Made by a program: the position numbers and the translations under genes. Under the pieces are notes generated by a model. It was not told the origin of the DNA, made no database searches, and saw nothing but the letters and a program-made list of their open reading frames with translations. A DNA stretch of 64,000 nt from Streptococcus massiliensis DSM 18628 (lineage in GTDB: Bacteria; Bacillota; Bacilli; Lactobacillales; Streptococcaceae): the NCBI RefSeq assembly GCF_000380065.1, contig NZ_KB904365.1:1-64000 (forward strand). The letters run 5' to 3'. This document shows, one piece after another, positions 1-13,356 of this stretch (positions within the stretch are counted from its first letter, which is position 1; each line of letters begins with the position of its first letter).

Positions 1-201
1 CAGGCGCTTTTATCTCCCCAAGGTAGACAGATTTTCGCTCAACGCAAGATTGATGTGGAACCTGTCTTTGGGCAGATAAAGGCTTGTTTGGGTTACAAGA
101 GATGTAATCTGAGAGGGAAGCGTCAAGTGAGAATTGACATGGGATTGGTACTTATGGCCAATAACCTCCTAAAATACAATAAGAGAACGACTCAAAATTA
201 A
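1..201 (+). CDS. IS1182-type transposase, C-terminal part (5' end outside window)
   Basis: The frame is open from the first base to the TAA at 199-201 and encodes 66 residues ending in the DDE transposase C-terminal pattern: E-P-V-F-G-Q-I-K, then R-G-K-R-Q-V and the tail M-G-L-V-L-M-A-N-N-L-L-K-Y. This Glu-x-x-Phe-Gly-x-x-Lys block, with the catalytic Glu, followed by an N-L-x-K tail is typical of IS1182/DDE_Tnp_1_6 enzymes. Only the 3' end is visible, so whether the element is intact cannot be judged. It is followed immediately by a terminator hairpin. Confidence 0.8.
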   Translation, partial: QALLSPQGRQIFAQRKIDVEPVFGQIKACLGYKRCNLRGKRQVRIDMGLVLMANNLLKYNKRTTQN

Positions 202-202
202 A

Positions 203-241
203 AAGCTAGAGTTCCGCAATTGGGAAGCTCTAGCTTTTTTT
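203..241 (+). terminator. Intrinsic terminator after the transposase
   Basis: The hairpin AGCTAGAG-TTCC / GGAA-G-CTCTAGCT (one bulge) is followed by a run of T. It starts right after the transposase stop. The A-run on the 5' side lets it act on the minus strand as well, where the LCP gene ends toward it. Confidence 0.8.
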
Positions 242-272
242 GTGGCTGAGAATTATTTTGTCCCAGGCTCTA
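241..272 (-). repeat. Fragment of the dispersed GAGGCTGGGACA repeat
   Basis: Read on the minus strand this is AGAGCCTGGGACAAAATAATTCTCAGCC, a diverged copy of the first ~30 bases of the ~172-bp repeat found whole at 20717, 47979 and 57363. It lies between the insertion-sequence terminator and the 3' end of the LCP gene. Confidence 0.55.
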
Positions 273-276
273 ATTA

Positions 277-1626
277 TTATCTTAAACCTAGTTGAGCCAA
301 TTTAGTCTTATATGCTTCAAAATCAATCAAAAGTCCTTGCCCACCGTACATGTCATAGGCATCTACCCAGTCACCATATTCTGGAATAGTAACACGATCA
401 ATTCCTTTTTGACCGCTTGTTGCAACCGACAGGCCGTTGGTCAAGAGAAAACTATAGGGAACATTTGTAGAAGTTAAAGCAAAGATCTTACCCAGAGCTT
501 CTGAACCTGTAAAAAGCTTGGTTGGATCTTTAACTTGCTGGACAATGGCTGTAATGACCTCTTGCTGCCGTCTTGTCCGTCCAAAATCCCCTTCATCATC
601 CTTACGGAAACGTGCATAATTTAGCAAAGTTCGACCATCCATGCGTTGCTCACCTACCTTGATGGTCTGATTAGGAACAACGCCATCTTTCATATTTAGG
701 TCATCAGGAACCTCAACTTCACTCACCTTTTCACCACCGACGGTTGAAAACTGCGCATTCATCTTGACTCCGTTTGGGAACAGTGTATCAATAGCCGTTG
801 CAAAGGTAGAGAAATCGACCATTGCATAGTATTTGATATCAATATCAAAGTTATCTTTCAACATCTGGCGAACTAATTCTGCACCTTGATGGTTATTTTG
901 CTCACCGATACTATAAGCTGCATTGAGTTTTTGGTCATAATTTGAACCGTAACTCACTCCATCGATATTGACTAGAATGTCACGCATAAAACTAACTAGC
1001 TTGATCTTGCCATCTTTATTCCCGACATTAAGAACCATAATAGAGTCTGTCCGTGTCTCTTCAGAGCTTTGACCAATTCGTCCATCCGTTCCTAAAATGA
1101 GAATATTCGTGCCATCTTTTGTATCCTGACCATTAAAAACTTCAGTCTCCGCTGGTTTGGCATTGGGATTATTATGGGCGGTAAGGAGACCTTTAAAGAA
1201 CATCAAGACCATCCCTAAAACAAGCAAAATAAGTGCTAAGGCCAGCCATTTCAAAATTCGTTTAATGCGGATTTTCTTGCGTGGAGCCGCTGATTTAGAA
1301 ATGGTATCATTTTCTAAATTTTGAAGTGAACTAGCTTGTGTTCTCTGTTTTTTTCGCTCACTCCGACTTAAATTTTTGGGATAAACAGGTAGTCCATTTT
1401 CTGTCAATTCTTCTTGCCTGTTTGTTTCTTGATAACGAGGCAAGTTATCAACTGACTGATGATGTGATTCTCTGGGATTTTCGGAGAAATTTGCTAGACC
1501 AGCACGTTTGCGATTGAGATAATCGTATTCTTCTTGTTCTCTGCTATTAAGATAATGGTAATTTTTATAAAGATAGTCCAGTCGCTTACGCTCATGGTGA
1601 GTCAGATTATCTGTCTCTCTTGACAT
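277..1626 (-). CDS. LytR-CpsA-Psr (LCP) family cell-wall glycopolymer ligase
   Basis: A 449-residue membrane protein. About 120 charged cytosolic residues at the N-terminus contain two similar tyrosine-rich stretches (YLYKNYHYLNSREQ, EEYDYLNRK). One membrane span lies near residues 126-147, and the LCP catalytic domain lies outside. Visible LCP hallmarks are ILILGTDGR, RTDSIMVLNV, SFMRDILV, KLNAAYSIG and the arginine-rich NYARFRKDDEGDFGRTRRQQ. The family transfers undecaprenyl-linked polymers to peptidoglycan. It sits 19 bp downstream of pheA at the end of the aro gene row, as psr does in pneumococcus. The family assignment is firm; the polymer substrate is unknown. Confidence 0.9.
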   Translation of the reverse strand: MSRETDNLTHHERKRLDYLYKNYHYLNSREQEEYDYLNRKRAGLANFSENPRESHHQSVDNLPRYQETNRQEELTENGLPVYPKNLSRSERKKQRTQASSLQNLENDTISKSAAPRKKIRIKRILKWLALALILLVLGMVLMFFKGLLTAHNNPNAKPAETEVFNGQDTKDGTNILILGTDGRIGQSSEETRTDSIMVLNVGNKDGKIKLVSFMRDILVNIDGVSYGSNYDQKLNAAYSIGEQNNHQGAELVRQMLKDNFDIDIKYYAMVDFSTFATAIDTLFPNGVKMNAQFSTVGGEKVSEVEVPDDLNMKDGVVPNQTIKVGEQRMDGRTLLNYARFRKDDEGDFGRTRRQQEVITAIVQQVKDPTKLFTGSEALGKIFALTSTNVPYSFLLTNGLSVATSGQKGIDRVTIPEYGDWVDAYDMYGGQGLLIDFEAYKTKLAQLGLR

Positions 1627-1645
1627 GGGTTCTCCTTTTTACTTT

Positions 1646-2460
1646 TCAAATAGTGTAGACTCGATAAGAGCCCAGAATTTTATAAGCAATGCCGATAGCC
1701 GCCAGCTCCTGCAAAGCGTAGGTCACTAAATCTGGCTGGCTGTGATTGACATCGATGATGAAAAAATATTCGCCTAAAGCGGTTTTGAGCGGGCGACTTT
1801 CGATTTTGGTCAGGTCAATTCCCCGCCAAGCAAAGGTCGACAAAGCCTTATAGAGCGCCCCCGGTAGGTTGTTAGGCAGGGTCAAAGCCAGCGTCATTTT
1901 TTCTTCCTCTTTTGCCAAATCCAAACTGATTGGCTGGTGCCCCAAAATCCAAAAACGAGTAAAATTCTCTGCCATTTCTTGAATATCTTGGGCAATGACC
2001 TCTAAGCCGTATTCTTCGGCTGCCGAATGCGGCGCAATGGCTGCAAAAGGCTGGTCTTTGTGCTCCGCAACAAAACGTGCGGCATAGGCTGTGCTGGCAG
2101 TGATTTCTGTCTGCGCTTCAGGATAATGCTCTTGGATGTACTTTTTCCCTTGAGCCAAAGCCTGCGGGTGCGAATAAATGGTGCGGATAGTTTTGTCCTT
2201 GCTGGTCGCCAAGAGCTGCTGCTTAATCGGCTGCACGATTTCAGCCACAGACTGGATTTGCGCCTGATGAAAAAGATAGTCCAAGGTCTCATGGACGCTC
2301 CCTTCAATCGAATTTTCCACGGGCACAACCGAGTAATCCACTTCGCCTGCCTCGTAAGCCTTAATCACTTCTGTGATATTTTGGTAGGGCAGGAGAGTTT
2401 CATGTGGAAAAGCCTTCTGCGCCACGTGGTGCGAAAAAGAGCCCTTGGGACCTAAAAATG

Positions 2461-2470
<10 letters not shown>
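1646..2470 (-). CDS. pheA: Prephenate dehydratase
   Basis: 274 residues, converting prephenate to phenylpyruvate in phenylalanine synthesis. The N-terminal PDT domain starts FLGPKGSFSHHVAQKAF and has VPVENSIEGSVHETLD and the STAYAARFVAEH segment. The C-terminal ACT domain (about residues 195-272) begins LPNNLPGALYKALSTFAWRG and carries LTKIESRP, the phenylalanine-binding region used for feedback control. It overlaps the aroK 3' end by 10 bp, so the two are probably translationally coupled. There is no fused chorismate mutase, as usual in streptococci. Confidence 0.95.
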
Positions 2471-7292
<4,822 letters not shown>

Positions 7293-7317
7293 CTATTGTC
7301 TTCCTTTTATTTACTTG

Positions 7318-7359
7318 CTAAGGAAAAAGTCCTAGTTAGATGAAAGATAGCTAGGACTT
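7318..7359 (-). terminator. Hairpin between aroD2 and the flavin reductase
   Basis: The perfect 9-bp inverted repeat AAGTCCTAG / CTAGGACTT (7327-7335 and 7351-7359) is followed on the minus strand by TTTCC. It could be a leaky terminator that lowers reductase expression relative to the upstream genes, or a processing stem. Confidence 0.55.
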
Positions 7360-7369
7360 GATAGCATGC

Positions 7370-8128
7370 TTAGCCTTTTAATTTCAGGGTTTCAAGCATT
7401 TGCCGCAAAACGGCAACAGGTACTTGCCCCGGAGCGGATGCTTTCTTGGCAGCGCCAAAAGTCGCTGATGAGCCGAAAACCTCACCACTAACACGGCTAA
7501 CCATACCCAAGGCTCCCATAGACATGGTAATCAAGGGTCTACTTGCCTTCGCTTTCATTTCTGCTGTAGCTTGGAGCAGGGTCAGCACATCTTGGTCAGA
7601 CTGCGGCATAACGGCAATTTTACAGATGTCTGCATTCTTTTCTTCCATGAGGCTGAGGCGGCGGACAATCTCTGCTTGGCTCGGTGTCGCGTCAAAGTCG
7701 TGATTGCACATGACAATCTTGACCCCTTTTTCATGTGCCAGCTTAATGGTCGCCTGCACTGGCTCCTCTGGCATGAATAATTCCACATCTAGAAGGTCAG
7801 CGCAGCCATTTTCCAAAACTTCCCCGTAAATCGCAAAATAGGCTTGGTCGGAAAGTTCCAGCTCGCCCCCTTCTTTCTTGGTACGGAATGTCACCAGCAG
7901 CGGCTTTTGAATGGCCTCCTTAACCTTGTGAGACAGAGCGGCTACTTGGCTGGGTTCCTCTACTTTTTCAAAGAAATCAATGCGCCACTCAATCAAGTCG
8001 CAATCCAAATCACGTGCTTGCTGCGCTGCTTCTAGGATTTCACTTTCTGTCCGCCCAACAAGGGGGACGATAATTTTTGGACGTCCCTCACCCAGAGTGA
8101 CATTTCCAACGGTAACTGTATGTGTCAT
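7370..8128 (-). CDS. aroD: 3-Dehydroquinate dehydratase, type I, second copy (AroD2)
   Basis: 252 residues from the ATG at 8128, which has AGGAG just upstream; the longer open frame runs into the preceding MFS gene and is not used. It interconverts 3-dehydroquinate and 3-dehydroshikimate by a Schiff base. Seen: EWRIDFF, FRTKKEGGE, the catalytic His in CNHDFDATP, the Schiff-base Lys in DICKIAVMPQ, TMSMGALG and ASAPGQVPV. Its length and sequence are closer to the 252-residue enterobacterial AroD than to the 225-residue streptococcal copy at 16457. It follows the MFS gene by 10 bp. Together with the adjacent YdiB-type gene this suggests a catabolic role (quinate/shikimate use). Confidence 0.9.
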   Translation of the reverse strand: MTHTVTVGNVTLGEGRPKIIVPLVGRTESEILEAAQQARDLDCDLIEWRIDFFEKVEEPSQVAALSHKVKEAIQKPLLVTFRTKKEGGELELSDQAYFAIYGEVLENGCADLLDVELFMPEEPVQATIKLAHEKGVKIVMCNHDFDATPSQAEIVRRLSLMEEKNADICKIAVMPQSDQDVLTLLQATAEMKAKASRPLITMSMGALGMVSRVSGEVFGSSATFGAAKKASAPGQVPVAVLRQMLETLKLKG

Positions 8129-8138
8129 GAAAATTCTC

Positions 8139-9341
8139 CTATTTAGAAGTATCGACCGTTTGATGATAACGGATATAAACGATAATGGCAATGACAAAGC
8201 CAATAGCAGCAAAGACAGTGTCTAGCAACATGATGTTGCGAACGTTTGAAGCCTCGATAGATGCCGCCCAAATTGGCACGACAAAGGAAGCAATGGAACC
8301 AAAGGTATAGAAAATCCCTGTAATCGTTCCTTTTCCGGCTGGGAACATTTCTCCCATAACAGTCAAACCAAGCTGCATAACGCCACCAGCGGCGAAGAAG
8401 CCGACAGCTGCTGCCCCGATTTGAATTACCAGCGGGCTAGGGAAGAGCCACATAGATGCAATCGAAACCAGAGACATGAACGTGTAGACCAGCATGAGGT
8501 TGACAGAGCGCAATTTGAGCCCGACAATGGCTGTGAAAGCCACACAGAGCAGAGAGCCTGTTGAGTAGCTTGAAAGCAGCAATTTTGAAGCGGCTTCTGA
8601 CATGCCCGCTACATTTTGCCCGTAGGTTGAGATGAATTGGGAAATCAGGTAGAAGGTTGCTTGCGAAATAAATCCATAGATAACAAAGGCAACTCCTTCC
8701 AGCCAGATTTTTGGTTTGGATTTGAAAGTAACGGCTGAAACGTAGGCTTCCTCGGCATCTCCCTTTTCTGCTGCTTCTTTGGCGTCAGCATCTGGGAAAG
8801 GCAATTTCCAGACGAGGAAAATATTGAGGAAGAGAACGACGGCTGCAATCCAGAAAGCTAATTGCCAGAAGCCCATAGCTGAAGCCGCAATGATGATGAA
8901 AGGCAAGATAAATTGTCCGATTTGCACCGCTGCCTTAATCAAGACATTGGCTGTACCAGCATGTTCTGGGAAAGACTCCATAAGCGCTGGATAAGTCCCT
9001 GAGTCAAGGAAAGAATTAGCAATACCAGCTAGGACTGTCAAAATCATGGCAACAAGCGTATTCGGGCTGTAAATCAAGCCCAAGAAGTAAAGAATGTAAG
9101 TCGCAGACCCCAGCATAACAAAGGGCTTGCGGCCAAACATGTCGGACAAGCGACCAGACACTAAGATAGCAATCAAGCGACCGATTCCCAGCATGGCAAC
9201 AACGCTCATAACCTCTTTTACACCAGTGCCCCATTGCAGAGCCAGTTGCTCACGGTGTTGGGAAATAATAATCACCCCAATACCATGAATGACATAGTTC
9301 AGATAAAGCGACAGAGCGGTTGGTAAATAACGATTTTTCAT
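8139..9341 (-). CDS. MFS transporter, YdiM/YdiN-like; candidate quinate/shikimate importer
   Basis: 400 residues with about 12 hydrophobic segments. MFS signature GRLSDMFGRKP lies between helices 2 and 3. The N-terminus (SLYLNYVIHGIGVI), the GIANSFLDSGTYPALMESFP segment and the GFFAAGGVMQLGL segment recall E. coli YdiN/YdiM, which lie beside ydiB and aroD. Here too it lies between a ydiB-type gene (34 bp upstream) and aroD2 (10 bp downstream). The family is firm; the substrate is inferred from context. Confidence 0.8.
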   Translation of the reverse strand: MKNRYLPTALSLYLNYVIHGIGVIIISQHREQLALQWGTGVKEVMSVVAMLGIGRLIAILVSGRLSDMFGRKPFVMLGSATYILYFLGLIYSPNTLVAMILTVLAGIANSFLDSGTYPALMESFPEHAGTANVLIKAAVQIGQFILPFIIIAASAMGFWQLAFWIAAVVLFLNIFLVWKLPFPDADAKEAAEKGDAEEAYVSAVTFKSKPKIWLEGVAFVIYGFISQATFYLISQFISTYGQNVAGMSEAASKLLLSSYSTGSLLCVAFTAIVGLKLRSVNLMLVYTFMSLVSIASMWLFPSPLVIQIGAAAVGFFAAGGVMQLGLTVMGEMFPAGKGTITGIFYTFGSIASFVVPIWAASIEASNVRNIMLLDTVFAAIGFVIAIIVYIRYHQTVDTSK

Positions 9342-9375
9342 ATAACAACAATTTCCTTTTTCATTTTAGTTTTGC

Positions 9376-10248
9376 TTAAAATAAGACTGATTTGACGTAG
9401 TCAACTGGCATGTCTTCGCCAGTGATGAGCTTGAAGGCTTCTGCTCCTTGATAGAGCATCATGCCCAAGCCGTTAAAGGCAACTTTTGCCCCGTTTTCAC
9501 GCGCGAATTTCAAGAGTTTGGTTTCAGCAGGCGCATAAACAACATCCATAATAGCAAGGTCTGGACGAATAACTGCTGGATCTTCAATCAAGGATAGGTC
9601 TTCTTGCGGTTTCATACCAACGCTAGTCGCATCAATATAAACAGAAGATTCAGCGATTGATTTTTTGAAGGCCTCTTGGTCTTCTAGCGGTGTAATCGTT
9701 GCTTTGCAGTCGGTATTTTCTAAAATCTTGCGCACGGTTTCTTGACCATTAGCGTATAATTCGTCATCGCGGTTGAAAATCCGCAATTCCTTGACACCGT
9801 CCAAGGCTGCTTGAATGGCAATGGCGGTTCCTGCACCACCACAGCCCGTAAGGGTCACAATGCGGTCTTTGATGTCAATTCCTTCGCTTTGCAGCGCCCG
9901 CATAGCACCTGTACCGTCGGTCACATGACCAACCAGATGTCCGCTTTCGTTTTGGTTGACAACAGTATTGACCGCACCGACCAGCTTAGCCGCTGGTGAC
10001 AATTCGTCCAGCAAAGGAATAATGGCTTGCTTGTTTGGCATAGAGACGTTAGATCCTTGAATTTTCAGAGCACGGATCCCTTGTACCGCGTCAGCCAAAT
10101 CTTCATTTCCCACTTCAAAAGCAAGGTAGGCATAGTCCATACCTTTTTTAGCAAAGGATTCATTCCACATGGTTGGAGAAAGACTGTGACGGATAGGGGT
10201 AGCAATCAAGCTAACCAGCAAAGTGTGACCATTTAAACGTTCTGACAT
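9376..10248 (-). CDS. aroE: Quinate/shikimate dehydrogenase, YdiB type (AroE2)
   Basis: 290 residues. It has the substrate motif [12 protein letters not shown], the catalytic Lys in VSMPNKQAI, the substrate Asn in GAVNTV, Thr-Asp in GHVTDGTG, the nucleotide loop GCGGAG and the C-terminal Gln in [11 protein letters not shown]. Features shared with E. coli YdiB rather than AroE are VSMPNKQ, the FNRDDE segment after the dinucleotide loop (YdiB has FNRRDE, allowing NAD use), ENTDC, and [11 protein letters not shown]. YdiB oxidises both quinate and shikimate. The start has a GAGG site upstream. Second gene of the five-gene block; a divergent biosynthetic paralogue is at 15613. Confidence 0.88.
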   Translation of the reverse strand: MSERLNGHTLLVSLIATPIRHSLSPTMWNESFAKKGMDYAYLAFEVGNEDLADAVQGIRALKIQGSNVSMPNKQAIIPLLDELSPAAKLVGAVNTVVNQNESGHLVGHVTDGTGAMRALQSEGIDIKDRIVTLTGCGGAGTAIAIQAALDGVKELRIFNRDDELYANGQETVRKILENTDCKATITPLEDQEAFKKSIAESSVYIDATSVGMKPQEDLSLIEDPAVIRPDLAIMDVVYAPAETKLLKFARENGAKVAFNGLGMMLYQGAEAFKLITGEDMPVDYVKSVLF

Positions 10249-10281
10249 AATATCATACCTCGTTCTTTTTTGATAAAATAG

Positions 10282-11487
10282 TTATTTTTCTGGCACAATC
10301 TCTTTTTTAAAAAGCTTTTTATAGCGAATTTTGACAATCCATGTTGCCAAAATGCCGACCAAGGCTAAAAAGAAATTGTAGAAAAAAACTTGATAAAGTG
10401 ACCGCTCAGCCATGAGCCCCGTTAAATAAGGCGTGACCATGACCGACAAGGCAGTCGTGAGCGAATAAAAACTTGTCACCATACCTCGATTATTGGGGAA
10501 AAATTCTAGCAAAAGGGCGAGACCCAGCTGCCAAATTCCGCCAGCCGCAAAAATTCCCATAGCTAAACTAGCTAGAATAATGGAAAAAAGCGAAGGCATA
10601 GCGAGCATGTAAACTAGAGAAAAAGCAGTAATAGTTAAGCAAATCAAAATGAGATTTACAATATTGACCTTTTTCTTGACAATAAAGGAGGTCAAAAAGA
10701 CGGAAACAAATGAAGCAACACTATAAATACTCACGAATAATAGGCTGTCTTCATTTTTTATCGCCAAAACCTGCTTGGAAAAATTTGGAATCCAGAGAAT
10801 AAAAATATTGAATAAAGAGACGGATACGAAGGAAAAAACCATCAAGGCAAGTCCCTCTACTTGTATCTTGGCCTTGGGAATAAAGGACTGAACAACTTCT
10901 TTATGACGATCTATCTTGCTTTCAGGATAGGCAAAGCGGGTCAGAAAGAAAAAATTGCACAAAAGCCCCAAGGCGCTGGTTAGAAAAGTCCAAGCAAAAT
11001 AAAGATGATGCTGGAGCGTCCAGCGCGTTAGCAGAGGAAAAATGAATTGGCCAATGGAAATAAAGGCTTTGTTGAGAACGCTGAGCGCACTATTATCATT
11101 TTCTGACGGAAAAGCCTCGACAACGATTGGATAGGTACTGGTATCTAGAAAGGCATTGCCCACACCAGCCAATAAAGCAACAAGCAAGGCTTGAAGATAA
11201 TTGCTCGTCAGAACAAGACCTGCAAAAAAGAGGACATAAGTTATCACTCCCAGCAGAACCGTCATTTTTCTCCCATAACGGTCGGAAAACCAGCCCGAAA
11301 AATTTAAACTAAGGATTCTCCCTAAACCTATGGCACTAACGACCAGGGTGACCTGACTAAGGCTAGCCGACCACTGCTTTTGAAACATGGACAAATTTTG
11401 CGAAATAGCGATGGCCGCAATTCCTTGAAATATGTAGTTCATGTACAAACTGCCGATTAATCCTAGGTATTGTTTACGATGTGGCAT
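10282..11487 (-). CDS. MFS transporter, YdiM/YdiN-like, second paralogue
   Basis: 401 residues, about 12 membrane segments. It is paralogous to the transporter at 8139: same N-terminal pattern (LYMNYIFQGIAAIAISQ), GWFSDRYGRKM loop motif, GNAFLDTSTYPIVVEAFP and FAAGGIWQLGL. It is the first gene of the accessory block, with AAAGGAGA before the ATG and a promoter/operator region upstream. E. coli likewise has two MFS genes beside ydiB-aroD. The pair might serve two substrates, or uptake and product export. Confidence 0.8.
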   Translation of the reverse strand: MPHRKQYLGLIGSLYMNYIFQGIAAIAISQNLSMFQKQWSASLSQVTLVVSAIGLGRILSLNFSGWFSDRYGRKMTVLLGVITYVLFFAGLVLTSNYLQALLVALLAGVGNAFLDTSTYPIVVEAFPSENDNSALSVLNKAFISIGQFIFPLLTRWTLQHHLYFAWTFLTSALGLLCNFFFLTRFAYPESKIDRHKEVVQSFIPKAKIQVEGLALMVFSFVSVSLFNIFILWIPNFSKQVLAIKNEDSLLFVSIYSVASFVSVFLTSFIVKKKVNIVNLILICLTITAFSLVYMLAMPSLFSIILASLAMGIFAAGGIWQLGLALLLEFFPNNRGMVTSFYSLTTALSVMVTPYLTGLMAERSLYQVFFYNFFLALVGILATWIVKIRYKKLFKKEIVPEK

Positions 11488-11506
11488 ATTCTCCTTTCTA
11501 ATCTAA

Positions 11507-11526
11507 CATGTGAATTTTATCACATG
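11507..11526. promoter_or_regulatory. Perfect CRP/FNR-type palindrome upstream of the accessory block
   Basis: CATGTGA-ATTTTA-TCACATG: perfect 7-bp arms around a 6-bp spacer, containing TGTGA-N6-TCACA, the classic CRP-family half-site arrangement. It lies downstream of the predicted -10 and just before the ribosome site of the first MFS gene, a position suited to repression. Oral streptococci have FNR/CRP-like regulators (Flp/ArcR type), but none is encoded in this window. Confidence 0.6.
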
Positions 11527-11531
11527 ATGTA

Positions 11532-11547
11532 ATTGATACGCTTACAT
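11532..11547 (-). promoter_or_regulatory. cre-like box overlapping the start of transcription
   Basis: The minus strand reads A-TGTAAGCG-TATCAAT, matching the left half and the central CG of the CcpA-binding cre consensus (TGTAAnCGnnnnCA) with mismatches in the right half. It directly abuts the -10 of the accessory-block promoter, where CcpA would repress. This is a weak match. Confidence 0.4.
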
Positions 11548-11574
11548 TATACCATATTTACAGCATCAAGTCTA
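11546..11574 (-). promoter_or_regulatory. Promoter of the quinate/shikimate accessory block
   Basis: Minus strand: TAGACT (four of six matches to TTGACA), a 17-bp spacer, then a perfect TATAAT at 11546-11551 preceded by TG-G (extended -10). It lies 58 bp upstream of the first MFS start codon. Confidence 0.7.
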
Positions 11575-11635
11575 ATCCTTTATTAAAAATGTAGAAAATT
11601 TACGAAAATTACACCGCTCTTTTCAGAATCTTTTT

Positions 11636-11676
11636 CAACAAAAAAATCCCATAAATCAAGAGAATTTAGGGATTTT
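11636..11676 (-). terminator. Terminator of the upper aro operon
   Basis: On the minus strand AAAATCCC ... GGGATTTT forms a stem followed by a T-run. It lies after the small broken gene that follows ylbF and before the accessory-block promoter, so it separates the two transcripts. Confidence 0.6.
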
Positions 11677-11681
11677 ACTTT

Positions 11682-11868
11682 TTATAAAATATGAATACAA
11701 ATCGAGCTGTCGGACTTGTATTCTTCGACATCGTAGCGATAAGAACGCTTGAGCTCGCCCGTTTCCTCATCTTGCCAAATCTGACCCCACACCGCCAATT
11801 TTTGCCACCATGTTTTGGTCTGAAAAATTATTGGTTCTGATTGTTTGATAAGAATAAAGCGTCAGCAT
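11682..11868 (-). pseudogene. Small hypothetical gene after ylbF, frameshifted
   Basis: Just after the ylbF stop is GGGGGAT-ATG, then codons for MLTLYSYQTIRTNNF. A run of five T (minus strand; 11823-11827) appears to carry one base too many. Removing one T joins this to NFQTKTWWQKLAVWGQ, then IWQDEETGELKRSYRY and DVEEYKSDSSICIHIL with a stop at 11682-11684, giving a 61-residue product. The 187-bp length (3n+1) fits a single-base insertion. I do not recognise the protein. It may be a real small gene with a phase change in a T-tract, or a sequencing error. Confidence 0.45.
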
Positions 11869-11875
11869 ATCCCCC

Positions 11876-12214
11876 TTATTTTAGCAATTCTTGCACAGGG
11901 TCAAAGATAATGCGCTCGATGTCTGATAGGTAGATAGAAAGTTGCTGCTGCTTACCAAAGAAGTCCGCCAGCACAGCGTTGGCTTGGATTTTTTCACCGA
12001 AAGCCTGCATTTTTTCCTGCAATTCTAGCGTAGGCATTTGCCCTGTCTGTGCCATGACTTGCAATTCCCCTTGAAAAGCAAGGTAGTCGTCCAAGATTTG
12101 CTTGGCTTCGCTATCTGCGTCCACTGCTTTTTTGCTCTCAGCGACCGCTTGGTATTCTGGCAAATCGCGCAAACCGCGCGCCAATTCGTTAGCTAAATCA
12201 TAGATATTTGACAT
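11876..12214 (-). CDS. ylbF: YlbF/YmcA family (DUF964) protein
   Basis: 112 residues, mostly helical, soluble, no cysteine. It starts [22 protein letters not shown] and has the family core [21 protein letters not shown], ending in a helical [13 protein letters not shown]. In Bacillus the relatives act with YaaT in RNase Y-dependent RNA processing and in competence/biofilm control; the role in streptococci is not settled. It lies 10 bp after tyrA, as in pneumococcus. Confidence 0.85.
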   Translation of the reverse strand: MSNIYDLANELARGLRDLPEYQAVAESKKAVDADSEAKQILDDYLAFQGELQVMAQTGQMPTLELQEKMQAFGEKIQANAVLADFFGKQQQLSIYLSDIERIIFDPVQELLK

Positions 12215-12224
12215 GGTTTCCTCC

Positions 12225-13331
12225 TCAGTCCAAAAAGACTTGATATTTTGTATTCTCTCTTATTATTTTAGCAGATTTTTCTAAATCTTCACGATTTTTA
12301 AAGGTGATTTGGAGAATTCCGTTGATGTCCTCACGATTTTCTTCGTTGATGCGGATATTGACAATGGAGGTCCCCCGCAGCAATTCCAAAATTCCCAGAA
12401 TGGCATCTTCTTCGTCGGGTACATTGATAAAAATGTCATAAAAGCTATCTACACCCGCACGTTTGTGGATTTCCATGCTCTTTCGCACCTGACGTCCATG
12501 GTCGAAAAATTCCCAAATAGCGTCTGACTTTTCTTGCTCGAGCCAGGTTGCGACCTTGTCCAAGCGGTCTTTGAAATCCTCAATCCGCTCCAAAATCGTC
12601 TGGCGGTTGGTCAAGAGAATACTGGTCCACATGCCGGGCTCGCTCTCAGCAATCCGCGTCATATCGCGAAAACCACCCGCCGCAAAATGCTGGGTCATAG
12701 GGTGCTCGTCCGTGTAGCTCCCCGCCTGCTCCATGAGGCTCGATGCCAAAATGTGCGGAAAATGGCTGACTTGACTAGTCACTCGGTCGTGTTCACTAGC
12801 TTCGATTTCCACAAAGCGAGCATGGAGGCCTGACAGGAGGTCTTTCATTTCCTCAATCGTTCCTGACTTGGTCAAGCTAGACGGCGTGAAGATATAATAA
12901 GCATTTTCAAAAAGATTGACATCAGCAGCGATAGCCCCCGACTTGTGACTGCCCGCCATTGGGTGCCCACCGACAAAACGCACCGCTTTGTCCGCCAGAT
13001 ACTTGTCAGCTGCCGCCACAATCTCCGCCTTGGTAGAGCCAGCATCAGAGATAATGACATTTTCTTTCAAGTCCAAGCCAGCTAGCTCTTTTAAGAAAGT
13101 TAGCGTCTGCTCAATCGGTACTGCCAAAATAATTATGTCAGCTAGAGGCGCAAAGGCTGCAAAATCATCTGTCGCTCGGTCAACCATACCTTTTTCCAGT
13201 GCGATATTGCGCGACTGCTCGCCACGATTGTAGCCCAGGATTTCATATTCAGGCTGTCCCCGCTTGATTGCAAGAGCCAAAGAAGCCCCAATCAAGCCTA
13301 GCCCTGCAATATACACTACTTTTTTTGCCAT
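12225..13331 (-). CDS. tyrA: Prephenate dehydrogenase
   Basis: 368 residues, NAD(P)-dependent oxidative decarboxylation of prephenate to 4-hydroxyphenylpyruvate for tyrosine. The N-terminal Rossmann loop is [13 protein letters not shown]. The catalytic His region is [12 protein letters not shown], and a helical domain contains [12 protein letters not shown]. The C-terminal ~70 residues form an ACT domain ([18 protein letters not shown] ... [17 protein letters not shown]), the probable tyrosine-feedback site. It is between aroC (25 bp) and ylbF (10 bp). Confidence 0.95.
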   Translation of the reverse strand: MAKKVVYIAGLGLIGASLALAIKRGQPEYEILGYNRGEQSRNIALEKGMVDRATDDFAAFAPLADIIILAVPIEQTLTFLKELAGLDLKENVIISDAGSTKAEIVAAADKYLADKAVRFVGGHPMAGSHKSGAIAADVNLFENAYYIFTPSSLTKSGTIEEMKDLLSGLHARFVEIEASEHDRVTSQVSHFPHILASSLMEQAGSYTDEHPMTQHFAAGGFRDMTRIAESEPGMWTSILLTNRQTILERIEDFKDRLDKVATWLEQEKSDAIWEFFDHGRQVRKSMEIHKRAGVDSFYDIFINVPDEEDAILGILELLRGTSIVNIRINEENREDINGILQITFKNREDLEKSAKIIRENTKYQVFLD

Positions 13332-13356
13332 GGAACCTCCTCAACTTATAGCTAAT

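Noticed and set aside
1-241. Complete insertion sequence
   Set aside because: Only the transposase 3' end is in the window; no inverted repeat pair or target duplication can be shown.
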